From positions 1 to 35,559 of the forward strand of contig DATIDD010000011.1 in the NCBI GenBank assembly GCA_035456465.1: 35,559 nucleotides of DNA, in the 5' to 3' direction. Position numbers and translations under genes: made by a program. Position 1 is the first letter of the stretch, and every line of letters begins with the position of its first letter. Shown here piece by piece: positions 1 through 6,422 of the stretch. Source of the stretch: DATHTC01 sp035456465 (GTDB taxonomy: Bacteria; Actinomycetota; Thermoleophilia; Gaiellales; Gaiellaceae). Below the pieces are notes generated by a model. The model made no database searches. It had not been told where the DNA came from and saw nothing but the letters and a program-made list of their open reading frames with translations.

Positions 1-316
1 AGCGCTCGCCCAGCTCCAGTCCGAACTGGGGCAACCGCCGTGCCACCGCGCGGTTGAACGCGTCCTCGTATGCCGCCGCGGTGTCCTCGTCGAGCGTGGC
101 CGCGTAGGCATCGCGGATGCCGGCGAGCAGCTCCGTCGCCGTCTCGACGATGTCCACGTAGTCGCCGTACCGCTCCTCGGCCTCGCCGCGGCGCGCCTCG
201 TCGTAGGCGCGCTCGGCCTGGCTGACGTCGCGCAGCAGCCCGGCCTGCTCCTCCTCGAAGAAGTCGAGCTGCCGCTGGATGAGCTCGCCGAAGCGCCGTC
301 GCCGGCCGAATCTCAC
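1..316 (-). CDS. Hypothetical protein, 5' part only (runs off the left edge)
   Basis: An open minus-strand frame starts at a GTG (316-314) that overlaps the TGA stop of the upstream glycosyltransferase as GTGA, a sign of translational coupling. The visible 105 codons begin VRFGRRRRFGELIQRQLDFF and continue as a strongly acidic, helix-rich stretch with regular Glu/Arg spacing, suggesting a coiled coil or helical bundle with no Cys. There is no signal peptide or membrane segment in the visible part. I do not recognise a family. The overlap with the glycosyltransferase suggests a shared operon and perhaps a link to glycan synthesis, which is inference only. Confidence 0.72.
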   Translation of the reverse strand, partial: MRFGRRRRFGELIQRQLDFFEEEQAGLLRDVSQAERAYDEARRGEAEERYGDYVDIVETATELLAGIRDAYAATLDEDTAAAYEDAFNRAVARRLPQFGLELGER

Positions 317-1371
317 CGCACCACCTCGGCGTAGACCTCGAGGTGCGCCCGCGCCGACGCGTCCCACGTCAGCTCGGCCCGCGCGCGGCGGGCGCCCTCC
401 CGGGCGGCCTCGAGCGCCGCGGGGTCGTCCAGCAGCTCCCGTGCCGCCGCCGCGAGCCCGTCGACGTCCCCAGCCGCGACCACGCGGCCGGCGCCGAACC
501 GCGCCACCGGCTCGGCGAGCCCGCCGACGTCGTAGACGACCGCGGGCAGGCCGGCGCCCAGCGCGCGCAGCAGCGACCCCGACTGGTCGATCTCCGGGCG
601 GTAGGGGAACAGCGCGACCGTCGCCTCCCCGTGTGCCCGGTCGACCTCCTCGTCGGGGAGGAACCCGAGCCGCCAGTCGACGCGGCCCGCGCCCCGTCCG
701 CGGTACCCGTCGACCGGCTCGACGGGGTCACCCGCGACGATCAGCCGCGCGCCGGGCACGCGATCGAGCGCGGCGAGCGCGTCGCCGAGCCCGCGGTAGG
801 GCCGGATCACGCCGAAGAAGAGGAGCGTCCGCCCGTCGTCGCGCCGCGGCGGGTCGCTCGGGAACACCGGGATCGGGATCACGCGCAGCTTCTCCTCGGG
901 CACGCCGTGACCGGCGAGCGCCGCCTTGCCGCGCTCGCTGTGGACGACGATGCGCTCGAACCGGCCCCAGAGCTCACGCCACAGGTCGAGCCGGTCGGCC
1001 GTCCGCCTCGGGAGGAGGTCGTGCGCCGTGAACACCGCCGGCGCGGCGAGCCGCAGCAGGTACCGGTCGAGCCGGGGCTCGGAGAGCCACTGCACGTGGA
1101 CGATGTCCGCCCGCCGTCGTGCCAGCCGCAGCATTCCGGGCGGATGCTCGAGGAGCTTCACCGGGACGCGCAGGCGCGAGCGCCGGAAGAGGCGCGACGA
1201 CAGCGGGTAGAAGAGGTTCGACCGCCGGTAGCCGTCCGGCTCCCAGTCGCGCCCGAAGCGGAAGCGCGACGAGACGAGCTCGACGTCGGCGCCCGCCCGC
1301 GCGAGTGCGGCCGCCAGCTCGTGGTCGTAGAAGAGCGTGTAGCCCGGCGGGTCGGCGAGGACGACGCGCAC
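313..1371 (-). CDS. Glycosyltransferase, GT4-like (GT-B fold)
   Basis: A 352-residue protein starting at GTG (1371). It probably transfers an activated sugar to a glycan or lipid acceptor at the cytoplasmic face; donor and acceptor cannot be read from the sequence. The N-terminal half (VVLADPPGYTLFYDHELAAAL, HVQWLSEPRLDRY, FTAHDLLPR) resembles the acceptor-binding Rossmann domain. The C-terminal half carries the usual donor-domain landmarks: LLFFGVIRPYRGLGDAL around residue 190, then PEIDQSGSLLRALGAGLP and VYDVGGLAEPV, equivalent to the E-x7-E region of GT4 enzymes. A minus-strand -10 box TAGGCT sits 6 bases before the GTG, so the message is probably leaderless. The stop overlaps the next gene. 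Confidence 0.85.
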   Translation of the reverse strand: MRVVLADPPGYTLFYDHELAAALARAGADVELVSSRFRFGRDWEPDGYRRSNLFYPLSSRLFRRSRLRVPVKLLEHPPGMLRLARRRADIVHVQWLSEPRLDRYLLRLAAPAVFTAHDLLPRRTADRLDLWRELWGRFERIVVHSERGKAALAGHGVPEEKLRVIPIPVFPSDPPRRDDGRTLLFFGVIRPYRGLGDALAALDRVPGARLIVAGDPVEPVDGYRGRGAGRVDWRLGFLPDEEVDRAHGEATVALFPYRPEIDQSGSLLRALGAGLPAVVYDVGGLAEPVARFGAGRVVAAGDVDGLAAAARELLDDPAALEAAREGARRARAELTWDASARAHLEVYAEVVR

Positions 1372-1377
1372 GGCGGC

Positions 1378-1395
1378 AGCCTACGTCGGTAGCGT
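1378..1395. promoter_or_regulatory. Back-to-back -10 boxes for two divergent leaderless genes
   Basis: The 32-base gap between the glycosyltransferase (start 1371, minus) and the EEP hydrolase (start 1404, plus) holds a minus-strand TAGGCT at 1383-1378 and a plus-strand TAGCGT at 1390-1395. They lie 6 and 8 bases from their start codons, which would put both transcription starts at or very near the first codon. No Shine-Dalgarno sequence is present on either side. No clear -35 box is seen; it would lie inside the opposite gene. Confidence 0.55.
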
Positions 1396-1403
1396 CCGCG
1401 CTC

Positions 1404-2222
1404 GTGGCGCTCCTCGTGCGCTCCTGGAACGTGTTCCACGGGAACGCCGTGCCGCCCGAGGGTCGTGCGTACCTGCGAGAGATGGTCGCGCTGGCGACCG
1501 CCGACGCGCCCGACGTGGTGTGCCTCCAGGAGCTGCCGGTGTGGGCGCTCGGGCGGCTCGAGCGCTGGAGCGGGATGCAGGTGGTCGCGGCCGTCGCGCA
1601 GGCGCCGCGGCTCGGCCCGCTGCCGCTCACGGCCGAGCTCGGGCGGCGCCTGACCGACCTCCACACCGGCTTCGTCCGCTCCGCGTTCAGCGGCCAGGCG
1701 AACGCGATCCTCGTCGCACGCGGCCACCGGGTGCTCGACACGCACGAGCTCGTGCTCAACGAGGCGCGCTTCCGGCGCGCGCAGGCGCGCTGGCTGCGGC
1801 TGCCGCTCGTGGCGCGGCTCGCCTGGGCGAAGGAGCGCCGCGTGGCGCACGCGGCCCGCCTCGTCCTCGCCGGCGACGCGAGCGTGCTCGTCGCGAACCT
1901 GCACGCGACCGCCTACCGCCCCGACGCGCGCCTGGCCGACGCCGAGCTCCTGCGCGCCGCGGTGTGGGCGGACGCGCTGGCCGGCCCGGCGGAGCCGGTC
2001 GTCCTGGCGGGGGACTTCAACCGGCAGCTCGACCGGTCGTGGACGCTGCGCGAGCTGCTCGGCGACACGTGGGGGTTCACGGGCACCGGCGGCCCCAGCG
2101 TCGACTTCGTGCTCGCGCGCGGCCTGCCCCTGGGCGGGGCGGCGGTCTGGCCGCCTGCGCGTCGGCGCGTCGGCGGCCGGCTGCTCTCGGACCACGCGCC
2201 GGTGGATGCGGTCGTCGGATGA
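1404..2222 (+). CDS. Endonuclease/exonuclease/phosphatase (EEP) family protein
   Basis: A 272-residue phosphohydrolase of the EEP fold (DNase I, APE1 and inositol phosphatase relatives). Family landmarks appear in order: RSWNVFHGN at the N-terminus, VCLQELPVW with the metal-binding Glu near residue 40, LVANLHATAY, VLAGDFNRQ (catalytic Asp and Asn) and LLSDHAPVDAVV (catalytic Asp-His) at the C-terminus. No signal peptide is visible. I chose GTG 1404 because it immediately precedes the first beta strand and follows a -10 box at 1390-1395; the frame is open further upstream but runs antisense to the glycosyltransferase. The stop overlaps the next start as ATGA. The substrate (nucleic acid, nucleotide or phosphoester) is unknown. 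Confidence 0.8.
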   Translation: MALLVRSWNVFHGNAVPPEGRAYLREMVALATADAPDVVCLQELPVWALGRLERWSGMQVVAAVAQAPRLGPLPLTAELGRRLTDLHTGFVRSAFSGQANAILVARGHRVLDTHELVLNEARFRRAQARWLRLPLVARLAWAKERRVAHAARLVLAGDASVLVANLHATAYRPDARLADAELLRAAVWADALAGPAEPVVLAGDFNRQLDRSWTLRELLGDTWGFTGTGGPSVDFVLARGLPLGGAAVWPPARRRVGGRLLSDHAPVDAVVG

Positions 2223-3298
2223 CGTTCGACGAGGCGCGTGCCGCCTATCCGGTGTTCCGGCACGTCGCGTACCTGAACGCGGGGACGTTCGGGCCGCTGG
2301 CCGGCGCGACGCGCGACGCGATCGTCGAGCGCCTGCGGCGCGACGCGGAGGAGGGGAGGACCGGCAAGGCCTACTTCGAGGGGATGCTCGCGCTGCGCGC
2401 CTCCGTCCGGGAGCGCCTCGCCGCCGTCGTCGGTGCCCCGGCCGACCGTGTCGCGCTCGCAGGCTCGACGACCGAGGCCGTCAACGTCGTCCTCCGCGGC
2501 CTGGCCTTCTCGCCCGGCGACGAGATCGTGACGACGGACACGGAGCACTTCGGCCTGATCGGCGGGCTCGTCGCGTCCGGCGCGCGGATCCGCGTCGCGC
2601 GGGTGCGCGCGCTCCCCACCGCGGCGGCCGCGGAGGAGATCCTCGCGCTGGTCGGCCCGCGGACGCGCCTGCTCGCGCTCTCGCACGTCTCGTGGCAGAC
2701 GGGGAACCTGCTTCCGGTCCGCGAGCTGAGCGAGGCGACGGCGCTCCCCCTGCTCGTCGACGGCGCGCAGGCCGCCGGCGCCGTCCCGGTCGACGCGTCG
2801 GTCGCGGACTTCTACACCGTCTCGGCGCAGAAGTGGCTGTGCGGCCCGGACGCCACCGGGGCGCTCGTCGTCTCCGATCCCGACTCGCTGCGCCTGACGG
2901 CGCCGACCTACTTCTCCCAGACCGCCTACGACCTGGAGGCACCGTCGTTCGAGCCCCAGGCCGGCGCTTCGCGCTTCGACACCGGCTGGATCCCCGTGCC
3001 GTCGCTCGCGGGCCTCGCGGCGGCGCTCGACGTCCATCCGCCCTGGCGCTACGAGCGCGCGGCCGCGACGGCGGCGAGGTGCCGCGAGCTGCTCGCCGAG
3101 CGCGTCGAGGTCGTCACCGAGCCGGGACAGGCGACGCTCGTGTCGTTCCGCCCGGCCGAGGACGCGGCCGCCCTCGCGGAGCGCCTCGCCGCCCGCGGCG
3201 TCGTCATCCGCGACCTCCCCGGTACCGGCCTGGCCCGCGTGTCGTGCGGCTACTGGACGAGCGACGAGGACCTCGACCGGCTGCTGGCCGGGATCTAG
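2219..3298 (+). CDS. Class V aminotransferase-fold PLP enzyme
   Basis: A 359-residue PLP-dependent enzyme of the class V (cysteine desulfurase/isopenicillin epimerase-like) family. Seen: YLNAGTFGPL near the N-terminus, GSTTEAVNVVLRGL in the cofactor phosphate region, SHVSWQTGNLLPV, the PLP-binding Asp in LPLLVDGAQAAG and the Schiff-base lysine in YTVSAQKWLCGP. The C-terminal small domain ends RVSCGYWTSDEDLDRLL. No Cys-containing active-site loop of NifS/SufS type is evident, so a desulfurase role is not supported; amino-acid transamination, lyase or epimerase chemistry is possible. It starts inside the EEP gene stop (ATGA) and is therefore probably cotranslated with it. Confidence 0.82.
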   Translation: MTFDEARAAYPVFRHVAYLNAGTFGPLAGATRDAIVERLRRDAEEGRTGKAYFEGMLALRASVRERLAAVVGAPADRVALAGSTTEAVNVVLRGLAFSPGDEIVTTDTEHFGLIGGLVASGARIRVARVRALPTAAAAEEILALVGPRTRLLALSHVSWQTGNLLPVRELSEATALPLLVDGAQAAGAVPVDASVADFYTVSAQKWLCGPDATGALVVSDPDSLRLTAPTYFSQTAYDLEAPSFEPQAGASRFDTGWIPVPSLAGLAAALDVHPPWRYERAAATAARCRELLAERVEVVTEPGQATLVSFRPAEDAAALAERLAARGVVIRDLPGTGLARVSCGYWTSDEDLDRLLAGI

Positions 3299-3340
3299 CG
3301 CCGCGCCGCGGCCGGACCGGCGAGCCGACGGCGGTCGGGA

Positions 3341-3931
3341 TCAGGCGGCGTCGGCAGCCGTGCGGAGCCCGAGCTCGGACGCGATCGGCTGGAGCGCCCC
3401 GATCACGAACGCGATGTGCTCGTCGAGGTCGACGCCGAGCTCCTCCGCACCCTTGGTCACGTCGTCCCGCTTGACGCCCGCGGCGAACGACGGCTGCTTC
3501 AGCTTCTTCCGCACCGACTTGGGCTCGAGCCCGTCGATCCCCGTGGGCCGCACGTACCCGCATGCGACGACGAACCCCGACAGCTCGTCGCAGGCGAACA
3601 GCGTCCGCTCGAGCAGCGTCTCGCGCGGCACGTCGAGGTGCTCGGCGTGCGAGAGGATCGCCCGGATCATCCACTCCGGGTAGCCCTCCTCGCGCAGGAG
3701 CGGCGCGCCGTCCTGCGGGTGCTGGTCGAGCGTGGGGTGCATCTCCCAGTCGAAGTCGTGGAGGAGCGCGGTGACGCCCCAGAGCTCCTCGTCCTCGCCG
3801 AATTTCCGGGCGTAGGCGCGCACCGACGCCTCGACCGCGAGGGCGTGCCGGAGCAGCGGCTCGCTCTGCGTGTGCCGGGTCAGCGTTGCCCACGCCTGCT
3901 CGCGATTCGGCGCTCGTGTGGTTTCCACCAC
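3341..3931 (-). CDS. HD-domain hydrolase (COG2316-like)
   Basis: A 196-residue predicted metal-dependent phosphohydrolase. HD-superfamily ligands are visible in order: His in LLRHALAVE (about residue 29), the HD pair in ALLHDFDWEMHPTLDQHPQ (about 58-59), His in AILSHAEHLD (about 94), and a distal Asp in FACDELSGFVVACG. It resembles the compact stand-alone HD hydrolases of unknown substrate annotated as COG2316. It converges on the aminotransferase and diverges from murA. The start is GTG (3931) with a minus-strand -10 box TATCGT seven bases upstream; a second GTG follows immediately at 3928. Confidence 0.82.
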   Translation of the reverse strand: MVETTRAPNREQAWATLTRHTQSEPLLRHALAVEASVRAYARKFGEDEELWGVTALLHDFDWEMHPTLDQHPQDGAPLLREEGYPEWMIRAILSHAEHLDVPRETLLERTLFACDELSGFVVACGYVRPTGIDGLEPKSVRKKLKQPSFAAGVKRDDVTKGAEELGVDLDEHIAFVIGALQPIASELGLRTAADAA

Positions 3932-3938
3932 GACGGGT

Positions 3939-3944
3939 ACGATA
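3939..3944 (-). promoter_or_regulatory. -10 box for leaderless HD-hydrolase gene
   Basis: Minus-strand TATCGT at 3944-3939 lies 7 bases before the GTG at 3931. The same bases read TACGAT on the plus strand (3938-3943), a possible divergent -10 toward murA. Confidence 0.45.
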
Positions 3945-4017
3945 GCCCGCCGCGCCGCCGCGGATGCGCTCCGCCGCGGCCGCTACCGTCATGGCCCAGA
4001 TCGCAGTCGCATCCCTG

Positions 4018-5298
4018 ATGGAGTCCTTCGTCATCGAGGGCGGGCAGCCGCTCAGCGGCCGTGTCCGCGCCGCCGGGAACAAGAACGGCGCCCTGCCGAT
4101 CCTCGCGGCGGCGCTGCTCTCGACAGAGCCCGTGACCCTCCACAACGTGCCGCGGATCCGCGACGTCGAGACGATGGTCGAGCTGATCGCCGATCTCGGG
4201 GCCGAGGCCGAGTGGGTCGGGCCGAACGAGGTGCGCATCCACGGCGAGGAGCTTTCGAAGTCGGAGCCCGACGAGGAGCTCTGCCGGCGGATCCGGGCCT
4301 CGTTCCTGCTCGCCGCGCCGCTGCTCGCCCGCACGGGCCGCGCGACGATGCCGCCGCCCGGAGGTGACGTGATCGGGCGGCGCCGGCTCGACACGCACAT
4401 CCACGCGTTCGAGCAGCTCGGCGTCGCGATCGAGACCGGCCGGCGCTACGAGCTGCGCGTCGACCGCCTCCGCGGGCGCGACATCTTCCTCGACGAGGCG
4501 AGCGTGATGGGGACGGAGAACGCGATCATGGCGGCCGTCCTCGCCGACGGCGAGACCGTGATCGGCAACGCCGCGTGCGAGCCGCACGTCCAGGATCTCT
4601 GCCGCTTCCTCGTCAGGCTCGGCGCGAGGATCGAGGGGGTCGGGTCGAACGTCCTGCGCGTCCACGGCGTGCAGGCGCTCCACGGCGGCGAGCACCGCGT
4701 CGGTGCCGACCACATCGAGGTGGCGAGCTTCATCGGCCTCGCCGCGGTCACCGGCGGGGACGTCGAGATCGACGAGGTGGTGGCCGCGGATCTGCTCCCG
4801 CTCGAGCACCACTTCGACCGGCTCGGCGTCCGCTGGGAGACGAACGGGTCGACCGTCCGTGTCCCGGCGGGCCAGGAGCTGGCCGTCCGCGACGACCTGG
4901 GCGGCCAGATCCCGAAGATCGAGGACGGCCCCTGGCCGGCGTTCCCGGCCGACCTCACGTCGATCGCGCTCGCGGTCGCGACGCAGGCGCGGGGGACGAT
5001 CCTGATCTTCGAGAAGATGTTCGAGAACCGTCTCTTCTTCGTCGACAAGCTCGTCGGGATGGGGGCGCGGATCATCCTCTGCGACCCGCACCGAGCCGTC
5101 GTCACGGGCCCCGCCCAGCTCTACGGCGAGCGCCTCGCGAGCCCCGACATCCGCGCGGGCATGGCGATGCTGATCGCGGCGCTCTGCGCCGACGGCGTGT
5201 CGACGATCGGCAACGTCCGCGAGATCGACCGGGGCTACGAGCGGATCGACGAGCGTCTGCGCGCGCTGGGCGCGCGGATCGAGCGCACCGAGAGCTGA
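4018..5298 (+). CDS. murA: UDP-N-acetylglucosamine 1-carboxyvinyltransferase, Asp-type active site
   Basis: MurA (426 residues from ATG 4018) transfers enolpyruvate from PEP to UDP-GlcNAc, the first committed step of peptidoglycan synthesis in the cytoplasm. Seen: FVIEGGQPLSG at the N-terminus, Lys22 in NKNGALPILAAAL, RASFLLAAPLLAR, the active-site loop PPPGGDVIGRRRLDTH, and EDGPWPAFPADLTSIA with GTILIFEKMFENR. The loop residue that is Cys115 in E. coli is Asp117 here (codon 4366-4368), as in Mycobacterium tuberculosis MurA. That substitution is known to prevent fosfomycin alkylation, so intrinsic resistance is predicted. I prefer ATG 4018 (MESFVIEGG, matching the family start); ATGs at 3964 and 3991 are in frame. 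A TACCGT box lies at 3984-3989. No Shine-Dalgarno is visible. Confidence 0.93.
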   Translation: MESFVIEGGQPLSGRVRAAGNKNGALPILAAALLSTEPVTLHNVPRIRDVETMVELIADLGAEAEWVGPNEVRIHGEELSKSEPDEELCRRIRASFLLAAPLLARTGRATMPPPGGDVIGRRRLDTHIHAFEQLGVAIETGRRYELRVDRLRGRDIFLDEASVMGTENAIMAAVLADGETVIGNAACEPHVQDLCRFLVRLGARIEGVGSNVLRVHGVQALHGGEHRVGADHIEVASFIGLAAVTGGDVEIDEVVAADLLPLEHHFDRLGVRWETNGSTVRVPAGQELAVRDDLGGQIPKIEDGPWPAFPADLTSIALAVATQARGTILIFEKMFENRLFFVDKLVGMGARIILCDPHRAVVTGPAQLYGERLASPDIRAGMAMLIAALCADGVSTIGNVREIDRGYERIDERLRALGARIERTES

Positions 5299-5304
5299 GT
5301 CCGT

Positions 5305-5310
5305 TAGCCT
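5305..5310 (+). promoter_or_regulatory. -10 box for leaderless hisB-like gene
   Basis: TAGCCT lies 8 bases before the ATG at 5319 in the short gap after murA. No ribosome binding site is seen, consistent with a leaderless start. Confidence 0.45.
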
Positions 5311-5318
5311 GGACCGCG

Positions 5319-5846
5319 ATGGCCGCGGTCGAGGGCACGCAGGGCGGAGGGCGGACGCGCGCGCGGGTGCAGCCCGGCGCGGGCGGCGCCGCCAGCGTCG
5401 AGACGGGGATCCCCGCGCTCGACCACCTGCTGCGGCTGACCGCGCAGTACGGCGGGTTCGAGCTCGCGCTCGAGGTCGCGCCGGGCGGGCCGTTGCAGGA
5501 GGTCGCCGATGCCGGGCGGGCCGTCGGGGAGGCGCTCGCGGGCCCACTGCGCGCCGACGGGGCGTCCGGGATCGGGTTCGCCGCAGTTCCGGCCGACGAG
5601 GCGCTCGCGCACGTCTCGATCGAGGCCTCTGGACGGCCGCTGCTCGTGTCGAACGTCGACCTCTCGGAGGCACGTGTCGGCGGGCTCGAGACCGACGCGG
5701 TCGCGCGGTTCCTCGACGCGTTCGCGGACGCGGCCGGGCTGACCGTCCACGTGCGCCTGCTCGAGGGCCGCGAGACGCAGCACGTGCTCGACGCGATCTT
5801 CAAAACGCTGGGACTGGCGCTCGCGCAGGCGCTGGGACCCAGATGA
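5319..5846 (+). CDS. HisB-like (imidazoleglycerol-phosphate dehydratase fold) protein lacking key metal ligands
   Basis: A 175-residue protein clearly related to imidazoleglycerol-phosphate dehydratase. The order ETGIPALDHLL, AQYGGFELAL, VPADEALAHVSIEASGRPLL, GGLETDAVARFLDAFADAAGLTVHVRL and TQHVLDAIFKTLGLALA matches that family. However, the first-half HHTVED metal box is replaced by LQEVAD (about residues 59-64), the usual HG of the preceding helix is YG, and the second-half HHxxE box reads QHVLD. The His of DHLL and the His of LTVHV are kept. Di-manganese dehydratase activity is therefore unlikely, and the genome probably has a true hisB elsewhere. It sits between murA and ridA, not in a his operon. 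Function unknown: a divergent enzyme or binding protein. Confidence 0.78.
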   Translation: MAAVEGTQGGGRTRARVQPGAGGAASVETGIPALDHLLRLTAQYGGFELALEVAPGGPLQEVADAGRAVGEALAGPLRADGASGIGFAAVPADEALAHVSIEASGRPLLVSNVDLSEARVGGLETDAVARFLDAFADAAGLTVHVRLLEGRETQHVLDAIFKTLGLALAQALGPR

Positions 5847-5855
5847 GGTCCCGTG

Positions 5856-5900
5856 CGCTGCGGGTCGCCGCCGGGCGGCGGCATCGCCGGCCGGGAGGCG
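5856..5900 (+). terminator. GC-rich hairpin after the hisB-like gene, possible terminator
   Basis: Just downstream of the stop at 5846 the sequence can fold: GCCGCC pairs with GGCGGC around a GGGC loop (about 5865-5880), flanked by GCTGCG (from about 5854) and CGCAGC (ending about 5904). There is no U-tract, and high GC makes chance stems likely, so confidence is low. Confidence 0.25.
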
Positions 5901-5931
5901 CAGCACCGGCGCTCCGATGCCGGGCGACGAC

Positions 5932-5967
5932 GGAGGGGGCTCGTGGGGGGACCATGGGTTCCCCCAC
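5932..5967 (+). repeat. Palindromic interspersed repeat, copy 1
   Basis: A 36-base element: a conserved GGAGGGGGCTC flank (5932-5942) followed by a hairpin with 11-base arms GTGGGGGGACC (5943-5953) and GGTTCCCCCAC (5957-5967) around ATG, with one G-T wobble pair. The same 36 bases occur on the opposite strand at 18910-18945 with two differences. It lies in the gap between the hisB-like gene and ridA, ending four bases before the ridA Shine-Dalgarno, so a hairpin in the mRNA could affect ridA translation. Confidence 0.8.
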
Positions 5968-5983
5968 GTAGAAAGGAGCCGAG

Positions 5984-6373
5984 GTGGCAGAGAAGGACGT
6001 CGTCCGCACCGAGCGGGCGCCCGCGCCGTTCCAGGGCGCGCCGTACAACCAGGCGATCCGCGTCGGCGGGCTCGTGTTCGTCGCCGGCCAGCTCGGCGTC
6101 GCGCCGGGCGGGACGGGGATGGTCGGCGAGGGGATCGAGGAGCAGACCGAGCAGGTGATGCAGAACCTCGCCGCGATCCTGGACGAGGCCGGGAGTGGGC
6201 TCGACAGGCTCGTGAAGACCACGGTGTTCCTCGTCGATCTCGCCGACTTCGGCGCGATGAACGTCGTCTACGCGCGTCACGTGGGCGACCGGCCGCCCGC
6301 GCGGTCGACCGTCCAGATCGCGGCGCTGCCGTCGGGCGCGCGGGTGGAGATCGAGGCGATCGCGCACCTCTGA
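5984..6373 (+). CDS. ridA: RidA/YjgF/YER057c family reactive-intermediate deaminase
   Basis: A 129-residue protein of the RidA family, which hydrolyses reactive enamine/imine intermediates released by PLP enzymes in the cytoplasm and forms trimers with active sites at subunit interfaces. Seen: PYNQAIRVGGLVFVAGQLG, EQTEQVMQNLAAILDEAG, the catalytic-cleft Arg in RPPARSTVQIAALP and the terminal VEIEAIA. The length is typical. The start is GTG 5984 with a good Shine-Dalgarno AAAGGAG at 5972-5978. Unlike several neighbours it clearly has a leader, and that leader contains palindromic repeat copy 1. Confidence 0.9.
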   Translation: MAEKDVVRTERAPAPFQGAPYNQAIRVGGLVFVAGQLGVAPGGTGMVGEGIEEQTEQVMQNLAAILDEAGSGLDRLVKTTVFLVDLADFGAMNVVYARHVGDRPPARSTVQIAALPSGARVEIEAIAHL

Positions 6374-6422
6374 CGGGGCCCGGCGCCCGCAGCCCGGCCG
6401 CGCCGGAACCCCTGCGGCGACA

